Source: Toxoplasma gondii ME49
Lineage: Eukaryota; Apicomplexa; Conoidasida; Eucoccidiorida; Sarcocystidae
Reading direction: 5' to 3'
DNA: 64,000 nucleotides
NCBI RefSeq assembly: GCF_000006565.2
Contig: NC_031476.1
Location: 2,938,458-3,002,457 of the forward strand
The notes under the pieces were generated by a model that made no database searches, had not been told where the DNA came from, and saw only the letters and a list, made by a program, of their open reading frames with translations. Every line of letters begins with the position of its first letter. Position 1 is the stretch's first letter. Position numbers and translations under genes: made by a program. Below, piece by piece: positions 11,601 to 21,400 of this stretch.

Positions 11601-12751
11601 CGAGGTGTAGAGCCTGCTGGCGTTTTGGCGGGATTCGGACAAGTCTCCGGAACTCTCGGAGAGCGATCTGGTCCAGAGCGCTCCTCGGCTTGCACAGAGG
11701 AGCCGCATGCACCCGCAGGCCCGCCAGCAGGCGAAGCCAACGAAGCAGGAAAACCAGCGGCAACAGCGGGAGTTGCCATGTTTGTGCGCGTCTCTGGAGA
11801 CTCGCCGCCAGTTCCTGAAGGAGCCGACGGAGGCCTGTCCGCGGTCGCAGCAATCGCCGAGGCAGCCCCTCGCAAAGGCTCTGGCTCGCGGGAGCGAAGC
11901 GGAGACGTCTGTGCATGCGCGGAAAACGAAACGAAGGAGGAGGTCGCAGTCGGGACAGAAGTGACACCGGACGGCGAGAAACACGCAGGAACTGTAGGCA
12001 CCGAAGAAGGAGGGGGAGATTCAGTGGAAGAGGGGAGAGGAGAAGACGAAGAGGGGAGAGGAGAAGAGAGAGAAGAAAGACGATGAGGCGAGGAAGACGA
12101 GATGGAGGAGTCAAGAGGGCATGTAGGCCGAACAGAAGGAGACGGATATGTGGCGCCAGGATGGGTCACTGCGTCTGGTTTTTGGAGCCCAGACGGTCCA
12201 TGCGGGTCTTGTCCGCATCCGTCTGAAAGAAAGGACCGGTTTCCGGAGGCCGTTTCTCGCATCTGGGGCGCCTTTCGCCATAGAGGTAAGATCGTGAGGC
12301 CGTTGCTCGCCGAGGAGGCGGTGGACGGCGAGGGAGAAGGAGGCGAGGACGAAGCGCCGGCGGGAGAGGGGAAGGGAGAAGCAAAGCCAGGTGTGGACGA
12401 CGTCGGCCCCGCATGCTTTCCTGGGAGCGGGAAGAAGCTCGAACGATCTCCGGGGGCTCCTGCAGGCGCCCAGGCGGTGCCAACTGGCGAGAGGAGACGC
12501 GGGGGGTCTGGTGACCCGCGAGGCGCGCCATGCGGAGCGGGAGAGTGCGAGGGTGCACGCAGAGAAGAGAGACAAGAGGACGGACAGAGCGCATGGGGAG
12601 TCGCAGTCTGAGGCTCCGTCTGACGAAACTGAGCAGAGTGAAACCCAGCCGTTGAAACAGGCTGAGAAACGGCGACCGTGCGCCTGTCGACCCCCCCGCT
12701 CCCAGAGCCTTCCTCAACTCGAGGCTCTTCTGCGGTGGGGGCTTCCTGCAT
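8651..12751 (-). CDS. Large intronless low-complexity protein with a coiled coil, function unknown
   Basis: A single open frame of 1366 codons from the ATG at 12751 to the TGA at 8651-8653. The frame stays open upstream to about 13150 but holds no ATG there, and that part translates a CTT/TTC-rich tract into Pro/Leu, so I place the start at MQEAPTAEEP. The first 500 residues are Ser/Pro/Ala/Gly-rich and probably disordered. About residues 540-610 form a charged coiled coil (LLRDEVESETRRLRQLETRV). About 970-1060 include a hydrophobic patch (AVWQDFPWNFTFPSF) followed by a long Ser run. About 1065-1145 (RWERYVESGCGDSEDEES, then RQYRHALREYHAQCYKMRLQ) is the least repetitive, most domain-like part. 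The last 70 residues are strongly basic (KQKIQKVDLKRRQVK), which could be a nuclear or nucleic-acid-binding tail; this is inference. I recognise no known family. Long open frames on the opposite strand here follow from its composition. Confidence 0.72.
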   Translation of the reverse strand: MQEAPTAEEPRVEEGSGSGGVDRRTVAVSQPVSTAGFHSAQFRQTEPQTATPHALCPSSCLSSLRAPSHSPAPHGAPRGSPDPPRLLSPVGTAWAPAGAPGDRSSFFPLPGKHAGPTSSTPGFASPFPSPAGASSSPPSPSPSTASSASNGLTILPLWRKAPQMRETASGNRSFLSDGCGQDPHGPSGLQKPDAVTHPGATYPSPSVRPTCPLDSSISSSSPHRLSSLSSPLPSSSSPLPSSTESPPPSSVPTVPACFSPSGVTSVPTATSSFVSFSAHAQTSPLRSREPEPLRGAASAIAATADRPPSAPSGTGGESPETRTNMATPAVAAGFPASLASPAGGPAGACGSSVQAEERSGPDRSPRVPETCPNPAKTPAGSTPRDGAAAPTENETVNSDLPKPVGGAASGPPVSTHDGTPSPLRDEGEEARNKDASQAPAPASSSSRPLTGEPCGTSVAASGACRSPAGRQREGLPGDCADSPSVFRAPLKASPALSRGSPGARRPQPGGDVGKRPSFSSPSSSGSSHALSRSPSASSFVVGGEDGATVLLDQQERVSALLRRRHETSAACLRLLRDEVESETRRLRQLETRVRWRMQRLVERPQRPGAAAGQNAAPVSLRLQEGGGEKGNTPDGASSSSRVLHAEKESGCRAVVDDASALAVHGSSGGERPAGGPAANERDKAGGGAVFKTKRESKRDEEEAERGTAGCNELRKAAESAEKTGEEDGEDVEEEELLALSFHAFLETRTRQTSVLRAAGEGRWHMVPVKREKRGGRETGFGETQKKRVRGLCTALADAETATVSADCWPETEGRVGSPQRQGETKIPVCERGGQRVDCLKETGETPGRAIRRDTKATDAVPEGQGDRSESSRSGEREDDVNSNGRAAGAAPYVPDCSLENLDEVQLQLLWLNGGRQDTGNAARKGASKQTHAPVSAPSLHKQGNPDACDSSKLCPLPSEKSPSSPSGSSPDAPASYLDRLGVAVATAVWQDFPWNFTFPSFSSSASFSPSSCCSTSSLSCTSSCSASSASSSTSSYSSSSPSSSASLASPLQGLRRDPRRVPPSSGGRLFRWERYVESGCGDSEDEESVKVLQALLKDQESHSSRAAAAQETRARQYRHALREYHAQCYKMRLQQLVETKPVEAAALSPSWMLGASASPSPVAAGVRPSPFPASPLDSRLSLPAFNSAQMSACGAQRPSPAPQGRAGEEEILHARLPMQTLQTAVGASLPGAPFFPQGSPSLVLGPVGVHSAGDLRAPFSSPFLSPFAASSSVCLHPGADPEGSLSPGRQKRRREVSGGDPSLVQGAGVEVEQGAWQETGEGLTGQTGEKQKASKSAARQTPQPRRKQKIQKVDLKRRQVKEESGQ

Positions 12752-12778
12752 GGCGACCGCCGCCAAGTTATGAAACAG

Positions 12779-12911
12779 AAGGGAAAGAAGAAGAGGAAGA
12801 AGAGGCAGAAGACGAAGAAGATGAAGGAGAGGAAGAAGAGGAAGAAAATGAGGAAGAAAACGAGGAAGAAGAAAAGGAAGAAGAGGAGGAAGAAGAGGAA
12901 GAAGAAAGGGA
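12779..12911. repeat. (GAA/GAG)n purine tract just 5' of the minus-strand ATG
   Basis: About 130 bases of nearly pure GAA, GAG and GAAAA units on the plus strand. On the minus strand it is a TTC/CTC pyrimidine tract ending some 28 bases before the ATG at 12751. It may lie in the 5' UTR or mark the pyrimidine tract of an unannotated 5' intron. Confidence 0.85.
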
Positions 12912-13056
12912 GGGCGACGAAGAACAGGGGATTGCAGTTGTTTCCCGGATCTCGCTTTGTGTATTTTTCGATTTTTGTCGGAGCTCCTGTCTCCCTCACC
13001 CTCATCAGCCAAGAGGTTTCTGGAGCACGGGGTGGTCTCGCCCTCCTCTCCCGCTT

Positions 13057-13063
13057 CGTCTCT
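13057..13063 (-). promoter_or_regulatory. AGAGACG-type upstream element, candidate
   Basis: CGTCTCT on the plus strand reads AGAGACG on the minus strand, about 306 bases upstream of the ATG at 12751. A/T-GAGACG is a known recurring upstream element of Toxoplasma promoters. A 7-base match is weak evidence by itself. Confidence 0.3.
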
Positions 13064-13987
13064 CCCTGGGGCAGAGGAGAGTCGGCCGGCGAGAGAGAAG
13101 TCGACAGAAGGAATGTCACATCGATCGGAAGAGACAAGCCGCCACTCCACAGCTAGGGGGCTCTAAGTGGGTCGAAGCAAGAAAATGGAAACAGGGCGCC
13201 TTCGCTCACTGGACGGCGAGAAAACAGACAGACACTGTTAAGAAAGAGGGAGAGAGGCGGAAAGCACGAACAGCACAAGAAAGAGACGAAGAGGGACACC
13301 GGTCTGTTCTCCTTTGAGGGCGTCCTCTCAACACTTGCTCCAAATGAAATTCCTCCCCCGTAGTGGTTTCTCGCTCTCAGGTCCACTTCTTTGTTTTCCT
13401 TCGAATCGCCTCCTCCTGTACAGCCGTCCTTCCCCGACTTGCTCCACACAACTCGCTGGGTGCTTTCTTTACCTTGTCGCGCATCCTCTCTCTCTTGCAG
13501 TTCTCCTCTCACTCTCGTGGTCAGTTTCCTTCTCCTGCGCCTGTGGGGGTCGCGAGTGTGTCACTCCCTTGCGGCGTTTGCGCGACCTCAAAGAGGGAAA
13601 GTGAGATAAAAGGAAAGAAACGTTTCGTTTGCACCATGCATAACAACTGAGGACCACCGTGATGCACAGCTGGACGTACTGGACAGTTTGGACCTTTCTC
13701 TGTACCTCGGTTTCCTCAAGCTTTTCTGAGCACGTACGCAGCTTCCTTCCACTCTCCACAACCTAAGAGATTCGTGACTGGACAGAAGTTCAGTAATGCA
13801 ATGTTGACAACACAGTTCTTAAGGCTGCCGGCTCCATGCAGTTGTCTTCTCTCACACAGACACGTGTACCGAAAAAAGCGCAAGAAACGCAAACGGCCGC
13901 GCGGGTCTGAAGAAAAGACGGCGCCAGTCACGACACCCGCGGATTTCTTCTTCAGGGAACAGCAGGCACTGCGACGAAGGAATGGGG

Positions 13988-14191
13988 AGGAACTCACAAG
14001 AGAAACGAATCGCCTTGTCAAAGGAACGGAAGAATCCAACGCAAAATGGGAAACGTTGACAACGAAAAGAGAGAATCCACGTGAGGAATGGTGGACTTTG
14101 AGGAAGAAAAGGACTAATTCACAAGAGATGCGATCGACTTTTAGTAGAAAAACGAATTCACCAGAAGAATGATCCACTTTGAGAACAAAGG
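13988..14191. repeat. Degenerate minisatellite, about five units of 38-44 bp
   Basis: Five adjoining segments share the pattern (G)AATTCAC-aagag-aatg-tcgactttgag-agaaaa-g. The last two begin CTAATTCACAAGAGATGCG and GAATTCACCAGAAGAATG, the third begins GAATCCACGTGAGGAATG. Units differ at many positions, so this is an old tandem array. The open frames over it on both strands repeat the same degenerate peptide and look spurious. Confidence 0.6.
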
Positions 14192-16504
14192 GTGGATGAC
14201 AGTGCTTGAGGCAGAAAGAAAGGAGTTCGCGCGCGAAGTTTCCTCAAGAAAGAGACCGATTTTTCGGGAAAGAAGCAGCGACCCGTCTGAGAACCCGACG
14301 AAGACAGTCTTCCCCGTCCCGACTTGGGACGTCACCGGAAAACAAATCTGTAAAAACACTGGCTGGGAGTCTTCTCACGGGGAAAAGATGCAGTGCAGGT
14401 CTAAGGTGGAAAGTGCGCAGAAGTCGAAATCCTGTCGGCTCCGAGGCCAGCAAGATTGACCGAAATGAGTAAGACAAAGAAGACAGGTAAAAACTGAAGG
14501 TGTAAGGAAACAGTCGGACAAAGCGGAAGGAGTGTTGGCGAGCTTTGCTCCGTGTGTCAGTTTCACGAGGGAAAGAACGAAATCCGAGCAACCAGACAAG
14601 AGGGGGTGTCTTTTCATGCTACCTAACAGGAAGTTTTTCAGGATACGAGAGCGCATGCAGAAACAAAAGGCGATTACTCCTCGCCAAAGCCAGTTGAAAA
14701 GGGGAAAAAATCAGTGACAGACTCGAGAGAGGACGCACAACTGTGTTTTCTGTCGAGACACAGCCAAGAGAAAATCACACAAATCTTTTCTCCACCATCG
14801 GAAAGTGCCGTCCACACTTGGTAGCGGCTCAGCTCACCACGTTACCGCAAAAGTGTTCGTAGACGACCCGGCACTTTTCTAGTCTCGAGGAGAGTCTCAA
14901 CTTGCGGAGAGTGGATTCCACAGAAGCCGGCAACGCGGACGACAAAAAACACCGTCCACAACAACCCCAATAATTCCACACTCAACTACTCTGTCAACTG
15001 GACCAGAAAATTGTATGTCTCTGGTCGTTGTTGTAGGAAAGTCACACAGGTGTTGAAAGAGAGAATGATGGTCAGATCAAAAGGACCAGTTAATACAGTA
15101 CAGTGCTCATTCTAACGACCTTTACGGCGCTCTTTTTTCCGAGAATGGGAAATTTCAGATCAAAGGAGAAGGCTGACAACACCTCTAGTTTTCGTCAGCA
15201 CTGCTTGAAAGAACAACCTGTGAAGACTGGTGCTCCCTTTCACACCACGAGAACGGCCCGACAAGGATTTCCTTCTTTTTCAAGCGTTATAACGCAGCGT
15301 GCCTATCTGCTGAATGCGTGACGCCGGCTGCTGAACCCTACTGATAGCTGGACCAAGTAATCTAACAACCACATTACAGAGAGGTTTGTCCCTGTACAAA
15401 TGATGCACACACCCTTGGGGGGGACGTCAGAAACAGACTTGAGTGGAACTCCTCGATATGAGCCACGGTTTCATCGCTAGTCCATCGAACCACTACGTAT
15501 GTTTAAATAAAAGTTACCGAAAAGGTGTCCTGTCACTCATTCAGCGTTTTCCGAAAGTCAGGGGGGACACAGGGCTCCTACATTGCGTTTAGGAACAATG
15601 CCGCTGCCCTTCCGCCTCCACTCGGCATATTCTAAAGTGACGTCCGTTGTCCATTCCGGGAAGAACGCGTTTGTATGTTTTGCCGTGTCACAGGAGGCAC
15701 ACTCCAGCGTTCGCATTCATCTACAGCATTTTGGTGTTTCGCATGATCGTGGCAGTGCTGGGGACACGCAGGTCGTTCAGTAGAAGGGACAAACGATGTA
15801 GTTTTCTGTTTTGACCGCCACTATCGTCGGTCCACATGTCTGGCACAATTGTAGGAGTTCATCGTCATTCGGGGAGGGGTTTAGGGTGTTCTGCTATGTG
15901 CTGTGGAATCTGGGTTCTTGTCTAGCTCTGTCTAGCTGGCAAGTGTCAGTGGTGTTCTCAGAGAAAGAAACTTCGAAAAGAACCGGTGGGCGATGTAGAA
16001 TTTCTTACCAAGTCCCAACGGCCCCTAAAACGTGTATGATGCAACTCAGAGTCCCGGCCTTGAAACTCTTTTTCAGTCGGTGCGGGACGACTACGGCCCA
16101 CAAACGGTTGCAAGTTCCGTTAAGTTTCCGAGTCCACCAGCGAAGCAGTCGGTATTATATCTGGTGTGATCTGTCGGTTCCCATAAAAAAAGATACGAGC
16201 AAGCTCAATTCTAAACTTAAAACGGGAGGCTGAGCAGACGCTCGCGTGCAGCTCAACCTCATTACCACGTGCATTTATCGGCAGCAATTCAACTGTACAC
16301 AGCGAAGGGTTGAACCCACTCCGCATTATTATTGACTTGGCACACGACAACTCCACCGTGCTCACCAGGAAGCTCAAGCGGGTCAGAGAAAAGCATTTTT
16401 GTCTTCTCCTCCGGAAGCATTTAGGGTGCCTTGTTTTGCCTCATACCGCAAATCCCCCAAAACACCGGCGCGCCCCTTTAGGCAAGCCTAGGATTCGGTG
16501 CATT

Positions 16505-17545
16505 TTACGAGGAGAAAAGCGGACTCGCGACCACCATGTCGGCAGGCTTTTGCATAGGGCACTCGCCACAGCAGAGCAGCCGCATGATGGCAGCGCGAAT
16601 GACCACGTCGTTCACATCCGTGTCATCAGCCTTAGGGAAATCGGGGTTGTCGTTGCATTTGTCCAGGTCGTCAGAAGGGTATTTCCCAGTGTAGATCGCG
16701 TGAGCAATATTGCCAAGGCGCACTGTGTCTTGCTTGGCACCGCCCACGCCCATGGCGTCGGAAAGCACAAACAAAGACTGGAAGCAGCTGTCACCGAAAG
16801 AAGTGAGCGCAATGTCCCCCGACTCGGCTAAAATCACAATGTTCGTTGGGTGGAGATTGCCGTGGCAAAGCTCGCTGCGATGCAAGTCTCCGACACTTCT
16901 GATGAGTCGGCGAATGAGGAAGAATTTCGCAGCCTTTTCCAACGTAGCGCCAGACCAGAGTAGGGCGTCCAGAGTTTGTGCCACCCGGGGGTACAAAATC
17001 AGCGCACCAAGGAAAGAAGTATCCGACCACTTCCCTGCCGGCTGAAGAACGGGGGGAACGTTCACTATGCTGCCTCCGCCTACCGGCACGAGAAAGCCGC
17101 TTTTCAGCACATTTTCGTCCGACCCGAAGCGCTCGACCAGCACGTTCTCGACGTTTTTCTCCTTGAAGGACTTCCACACAGCTGACAAGGCTTTGACCAC
17201 GCTTTTGTTCGCCACTGAAAAAAGCTTGGCTGTGTACTCGTGTTTTGATTCGTTGTCCGTCACGTCAAACAGGACCGCGCCTTCGGTCACAGCAACGTTT
17301 CTGCCGCGAACCAGACGCTTGCCCCCCCATACCTCAAGAACGCTGCCCAAAGGGAGGACCGCAGTCGCAGCATTCACCATGTGCAGCTCGCGCTCAAAAA
17401 GGTGCGTATATCCCGAAACTGCGGATACATGTTGCTTGACGAGTTCACGGCCTCGCTCTTCAAGACTCTCCCACGTGGGTTCCTGAGGACACACACATAC
17501 TGACCACGAGACAACTGCACAGACCTTCCTTCCTAGAAAAGGCAT
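16505..17545 (-). CDS. Rhoptry-kinase-family (ROPK-like) pseudokinase, short form
   Basis: Intronless 346-codon frame from the ATG at 17545 to the TAA at 16505-16507. Residues 1-20 (MPFLGRKVCAVVSWSVCVCP) are a plausible signal peptide; an in-frame ATG 12 codons upstream would put charged and Trp residues in front and is less likely. The kinase fold is recognisable: LPLGSVLEV at 64-72 resembles the ROPK lead-in strand, YTAKLF at 104-109 keeps the beta-3 lysine (K107), and the loop reads HGNLHPTN at 228-235, where Asn230 replaces the catalytic Asp. The DFG site reads SFG (249-251), so the metal-binding Asp is also lost. DTVRLGNIAHAIYTGKYP at 273-290 matches helix F. With both acidic catalytic residues gone it is very probably inactive. 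Rhoptry kinases and pseudokinases are secreted into the host cell or vacuole at invasion; that role is inferred here. At 346 aa it is shorter than typical members (about 500 aa or more) and lacks the usual N-terminal arginine-rich amphipathic helices. I cannot assign a ROP number. Confidence 0.85.
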   Translation of the reverse strand: MPFLGRKVCAVVSWSVCVCPQEPTWESLEERGRELVKQHVSAVSGYTHLFERELHMVNAATAVLPLGSVLEVWGGKRLVRGRNVAVTEGAVLFDVTDNESKHEYTAKLFSVANKSVVKALSAVWKSFKEKNVENVLVERFGSDENVLKSGFLVPVGGGSIVNVPPVLQPAGKWSDTSFLGALILYPRVAQTLDALLWSGATLEKAAKFFLIRRLIRSVGDLHRSELCHGNLHPTNIVILAESGDIALTSFGDSCFQSLFVLSDAMGVGGAKQDTVRLGNIAHAIYTGKYPSDDLDKCNDNPDFPKADDTDVNDVVIRAAIMRLLCCGECPMQKPADMVVASPLFSS

Positions 17546-17739
17546 GATCCACCAGTGTGCTCTAAGACACTGTGTCGGCAACAGCAGATCTCATGACACA
17601 ATGAAGTGCTCTGCTTGTCTGTAGGTTCCGATTGTTTTGATAGCTGTTTCTAACCCCCCGTCGCCGCAGGCGTGCGGTGCAGCCTGAGCTGGACGGCTGC
17701 ATCCAAGCGCAGCGTGACCGGTAGCCCGCGCAACTGGGC

Positions 17740-17991
17740 ATGAAACCCGTTGTTTCTTTTGTCTACAGACTGGTTAAACTTCCCTTCAAAACAACAGGCA
17801 AGCCATTCGCAGAGTATGCATCTGAATCGCTCGTATCCATGTCTCGTCTCCTGGATCGGGAGGCGGCCGGAGCCCCTCTGTCCCCCGGCGGGTCTGGGTC
17901 TCTCGCGCCCTCGAAGTCGAGCACGCATGCTTCAAAAAAGAAAGGAAATGACAGAGAGCACCGCGGCAGCGTATTTCCATGGTTTCCGTAA
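17740..17991 (+). CDS. Possible small basic protein, 83 aa, doubtful
   Basis: An ATG-started frame encodes 83 residues beginning MKPVVSFVYRLVKLPF and ending FPWFP. The middle is Ser-rich and the end is Lys/Arg-rich. It has no family signature, and a second overlapping frame is open over the same stretch. I list it only because it is the most protein-like frame in a long unannotated interval. Confidence 0.14.
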   Translation: MKPVVSFVYRLVKLPFKTTGKPFAEYASESLVSMSRLLDREAAGAPLSPGGSGSLAPSKSSTHASKKKGNDREHRGSVFPWFP

Positions 17992-18379
17992 ACACAATGA
18001 CTTTCTTACTTCAGCAGAAACGGCTAGGCCGAGCCAACCTGCCGCAAAGAGCGAAGCCACCGGGAACCTCATGGTGCTCGTACCAGCCCGAGGCGACACT
18101 CCGGGGACTTGAGGCGACCGAGGGGTCAGACAGTGGAAGGTGTTTCTTTCCTGCGAGGATTTGCCGGATTTGCGGATGCTGGCGACAAAAGAGGATTTTG
18201 AATACAGTCTCGAAATGCACGCGCCGGCGACAGATGACACGGTACCCTTGAGTCAACCCGCGCGGCATCGACGCAGGCGATCAATCATTCGGAGTTTGCA
18301 TGCCCTTTGCAGCGCGACGGGCTGGGTTCCCTTGACGGTGCTGATGATACTCGCACCAGAGTGGTCGCTTTGTCTCCGT

Positions 18380-18430
18380 GTTAATACGAGTTTTGATGAC
18401 AGTAATCCATATAGATGATGCCTAGAACAC
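18380..18430. repeat. Dispersed short repeat, copy 1
   Basis: GTTAATACGAG is followed by AGTAATCCATAT and GCCTAGAACAC. The same ordered blocks recur at 38301-38346 and 55444-55484 with substitutions. The source element is not recognised. Confidence 0.35.
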
Positions 18431-21400
18431 AAGCGGAGTGGAATGGTCTGAATGCTTCGCGGTACTGTAATCCAGCAATGTTTACCCTAGGGAGCCCATC
18501 TGGAAAAGTCCTTGTTGCCGTGACGGGGGTCTGCCTTGTCCCCAGTGTCTATTTCCTGGCAACGGGCTGTTTATACTCTTCGGGCGTTTAGGGTTCCTGC
18601 GCAACATATGCATGCTCCTTCCGCTATACGCTTAATGCTTACCACGGGATGTGAGAACGGAATGTCGAGTTCTCTGCCTCGAGGTTTGTTACGATCCGTA
18701 AAAGGTAGAACTGTGTGTTTTCACTTAAATCGGATGAAATCCTAATAGATCCACCGGGAGGGAGTTCCAGTGATTATTAGGCTTAGACTCGCGTTGTAGC
18801 GCATTGCTGCACTCAGTAGTTTAGGCTCAACCTTGCGGTTCTACTTTTATGGCCCGAGGCTAGTTAAAGAAGTTAATGTTTCGCCGGGCAATAGCGTGGT
18901 AGTGTCAGCAGAAAGGAAACCGAGTGTGGGTGGAACTCCTGTACCCAAGTACATGTATGTTTTAGTGAAACGTAAATTAGACAAGAACTCAGAAGGTCCA
19001 GCAACACTGATTTGGGAGCAGCACAGGAAACAGGTTTTCCATATCTCAGCCGTTTCGAAAAACCCTCTGCAGTAGTTCTATAGACAGACCATGTGGCACA
19101 AAAAAATCCTTCTCATGTACGGCGAGGATCCCCGATTTTGTTACCTGAATCTCTTCTCGAGTTCGCCTCCTTACCCGTTTTGGAAGAAATCTGCCGCACT
19201 AAACAGACAGCTGTTGACCCTTCTTTAGTTCCATCGTGTGCAATTTGGGATGATGAGGAAAAGCACAACACTGAAAGAGGGGATACACACTGACTCCGTG
19301 GAATTTTTCCTCACTTTCTCATGATATGTCTTTCTCCTGAGTCTAACGGAAAGATGTCGGGTCCACAGAGACGGCCCGTTCGATTCGACAAAGAGACACA
19401 GGCGTCGATTTGCTTCTCCCAGGGGCAGGGGAGTCATGGCAGCATCTCTGCCCCAATAGAGAAGCTTTTCTTGAGAACGACTGCACAGAATTGCCGTCTG
19501 CCTGCACGTAGGCAATCGGCAACGGCGGAGAAAGGACACCGATCGTCGCAGGCAAATCGGCACGTGATCCTGCTCTGTACAATCTTTTTGATAAAAAGTC
19601 TTTGATGCCTTGTTTCCTTACTTTCAGACGAAGGAATTATACACCACTGATGAATGACAGATTCCACCGCAGGACTGGCAGGTGTGGACAAGAAGTGCTT
19701 GGCGGACGGGAACGTGACTCGCGAAAGAGTGCGGAATTCGCTGCGAGATCAGCGGCGCTTGTCCGGTGTCCCCCCTTCGCTTCTGCCCCTGCAAATGCTG
19801 ATACATCGCTATCCCAGAGACAGAGTCCCACGGATGAGGAGTCCTTGAATACGATGCAGAGTGTTCGGCACACAAATCCAGAAATGTAGAGGAACAACAA
19901 CTGTCGAGGAAGAACAAGTGACAGTGTGTGAAGGAGAAGCAAGTGAACGTTCGCCCTCTCCGTTTCTGATCCTTCTGTTTATTCCTGCAGCATGTGAGAT
20001 GCTAGCTCACTGATGGCAAAACAACGAAAATCACCAATACATTCTCTTGTGGCACTGGCCACAGAAAATCTCGCAAATGTCCTCAGAGAAAGGCTGGTCG
20101 CGCCTGAAAGAAGGAAGTCGCTATCTTTAACATGGAAAGGATATGACGGTGGGGCGAGAGAACCACATGTTCACAAGATAAGACGGGGCAAAGGAGAAAA
20201 GCAGGGGCGAACCGTTTTGTCAGCGCTGTCGACTTCAAGAATCTTCCTCTCACGATTTTCTTTGCCTCTGTCACACTTTTCTGCATCGGACGGCTTCTGG
20301 TCGTCTTTCTGTAAAACGTCAACTCCCACCCGCTCCGGTCCCACCATACCATCACAACGGATTTCCTCAACAGGCATCTCACAGAGTGAATCGATCGAAC
20401 GAGTGTTACTGGCCTTCCTACGAGTATGCACCTAACCTGAGATTCAAGCAACTCGAAAAGTAGAAAATAAACTTAGAGCAGCACTGTGTTCCGCGGGCAA
20501 GGACCGGGCACATCTGCTGGAAGCTTTCCCTCCTTTCGTGATCGCACCGTCACCCCCTTTTCGCCTTGTCCGCCTCTTTGATCGGTTCTTTTTCAATGCA
20601 GCATTCCCTTTTTCTTAAGAGTGGAGAGGCAAGTGAGGAACTGGTTCGACCCGCAACAAGAGGGAGAATCTTTTCTGCCGGCACTACGAACATAAAACGT
20701 CACATCTATAGTTCTAGGGATCCTGCAGGTGTCGATGCCGTGTTAAAAAGCTTTCCTTCCTCCGTATAGGTTGACGACGGATGATAAATGCCTACCGCAC
20801 TCGATTGGATTGTTGAATAAGAGGAAGAACGTGTATTCACATGGAACATATTCAGAGTATCTTTTGACACATCTTTACTGTAAAACATAAATCCTCACCT
20901 GATTGCCTTGCCTCTGAGGGCCCTCCCTGTGCTTGCAACCGCGCCTTCGTCAGTTTGCGAGGAAGCATCCAGAGGGCCAAAAAGAACGAAGGGAGTCGAA
21001 ACACTTAAGAGGAAGAAACAGGAAAGGTGGGAAATCGTAAGATACTGTGTTGGCAGCAATTCCACGCAAGCAGTTTGCTAGGACGTGTCCTGACCCTGAA
21101 TACCGGCTTCGCAGGGCGGATACAATGACTTCTTTGTCTCACTCTACATTAGGGGTTCGGCGGCGCCTTCTCAGTAGCTGACGCGAAAAAAAGGAACAAA
21201 CTGTCTCTGTAGTTTCGCAGTGTAGCGGTAAGGCAACCATGAGGCGCGCGCGAATCTGTTCGTCTTTTTTTTCGCTCTTGACTCTCGGAGAAACAAAACT
21301 AGTCAAACAGGAGAGGTTGAAAAGATGCGACCCTGATTCTTCCTGGACCGGTCCTCAGCTTAACCAAAGCATGAGCAAAGATAAGTAAATGTTCCCACAC

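Larger units (their letters stand above)
12752..16504. other. Interval between the two minus-strand intronless genes
   Basis: This 3.75-kb stretch holds the 5' region of the low-complexity gene (including the purine tract) and the 3' region of the pseudokinase gene. The plus-strand open frames here, such as 12391-13317, are Glu/Lys/Arg-rich readings of the purine tract. A degenerate minisatellite occupies 13988-14191. From about 14700 to 16500 I see no coding signal, structured RNA or repeat. Confidence 0.5.

Noticed and set aside
12166..13137. Minus-strand frame with a long Phe/Leu run resembling a membrane protein
   Set aside because: The run is a translation of the TTC-rich tract in another frame of the low-complexity gene; no domain outside the repeat.
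12391..13317. Plus-strand 308-codon frame rich in Glu
   Set aside because: It reads the (GAA/GAG)n tract and the antisense of the 1366-aa gene, with no splice structure or motif.
15880..18600. TTTAGGG heptamers resembling the telomere unit (near 15886, 16421 and 18585)
   Set aside because: They are isolated single copies, not tandem arrays, so they are not evidence of a telomere or interstitial telomeric repeat.
18450..19080. Possible nuclear insertion of mitochondrial DNA
   Set aside because: I looked for conserved cytochrome b, cox1 and rRNA-fragment motifs and found none; the 18833-19075 frame matches nothing I recognise.
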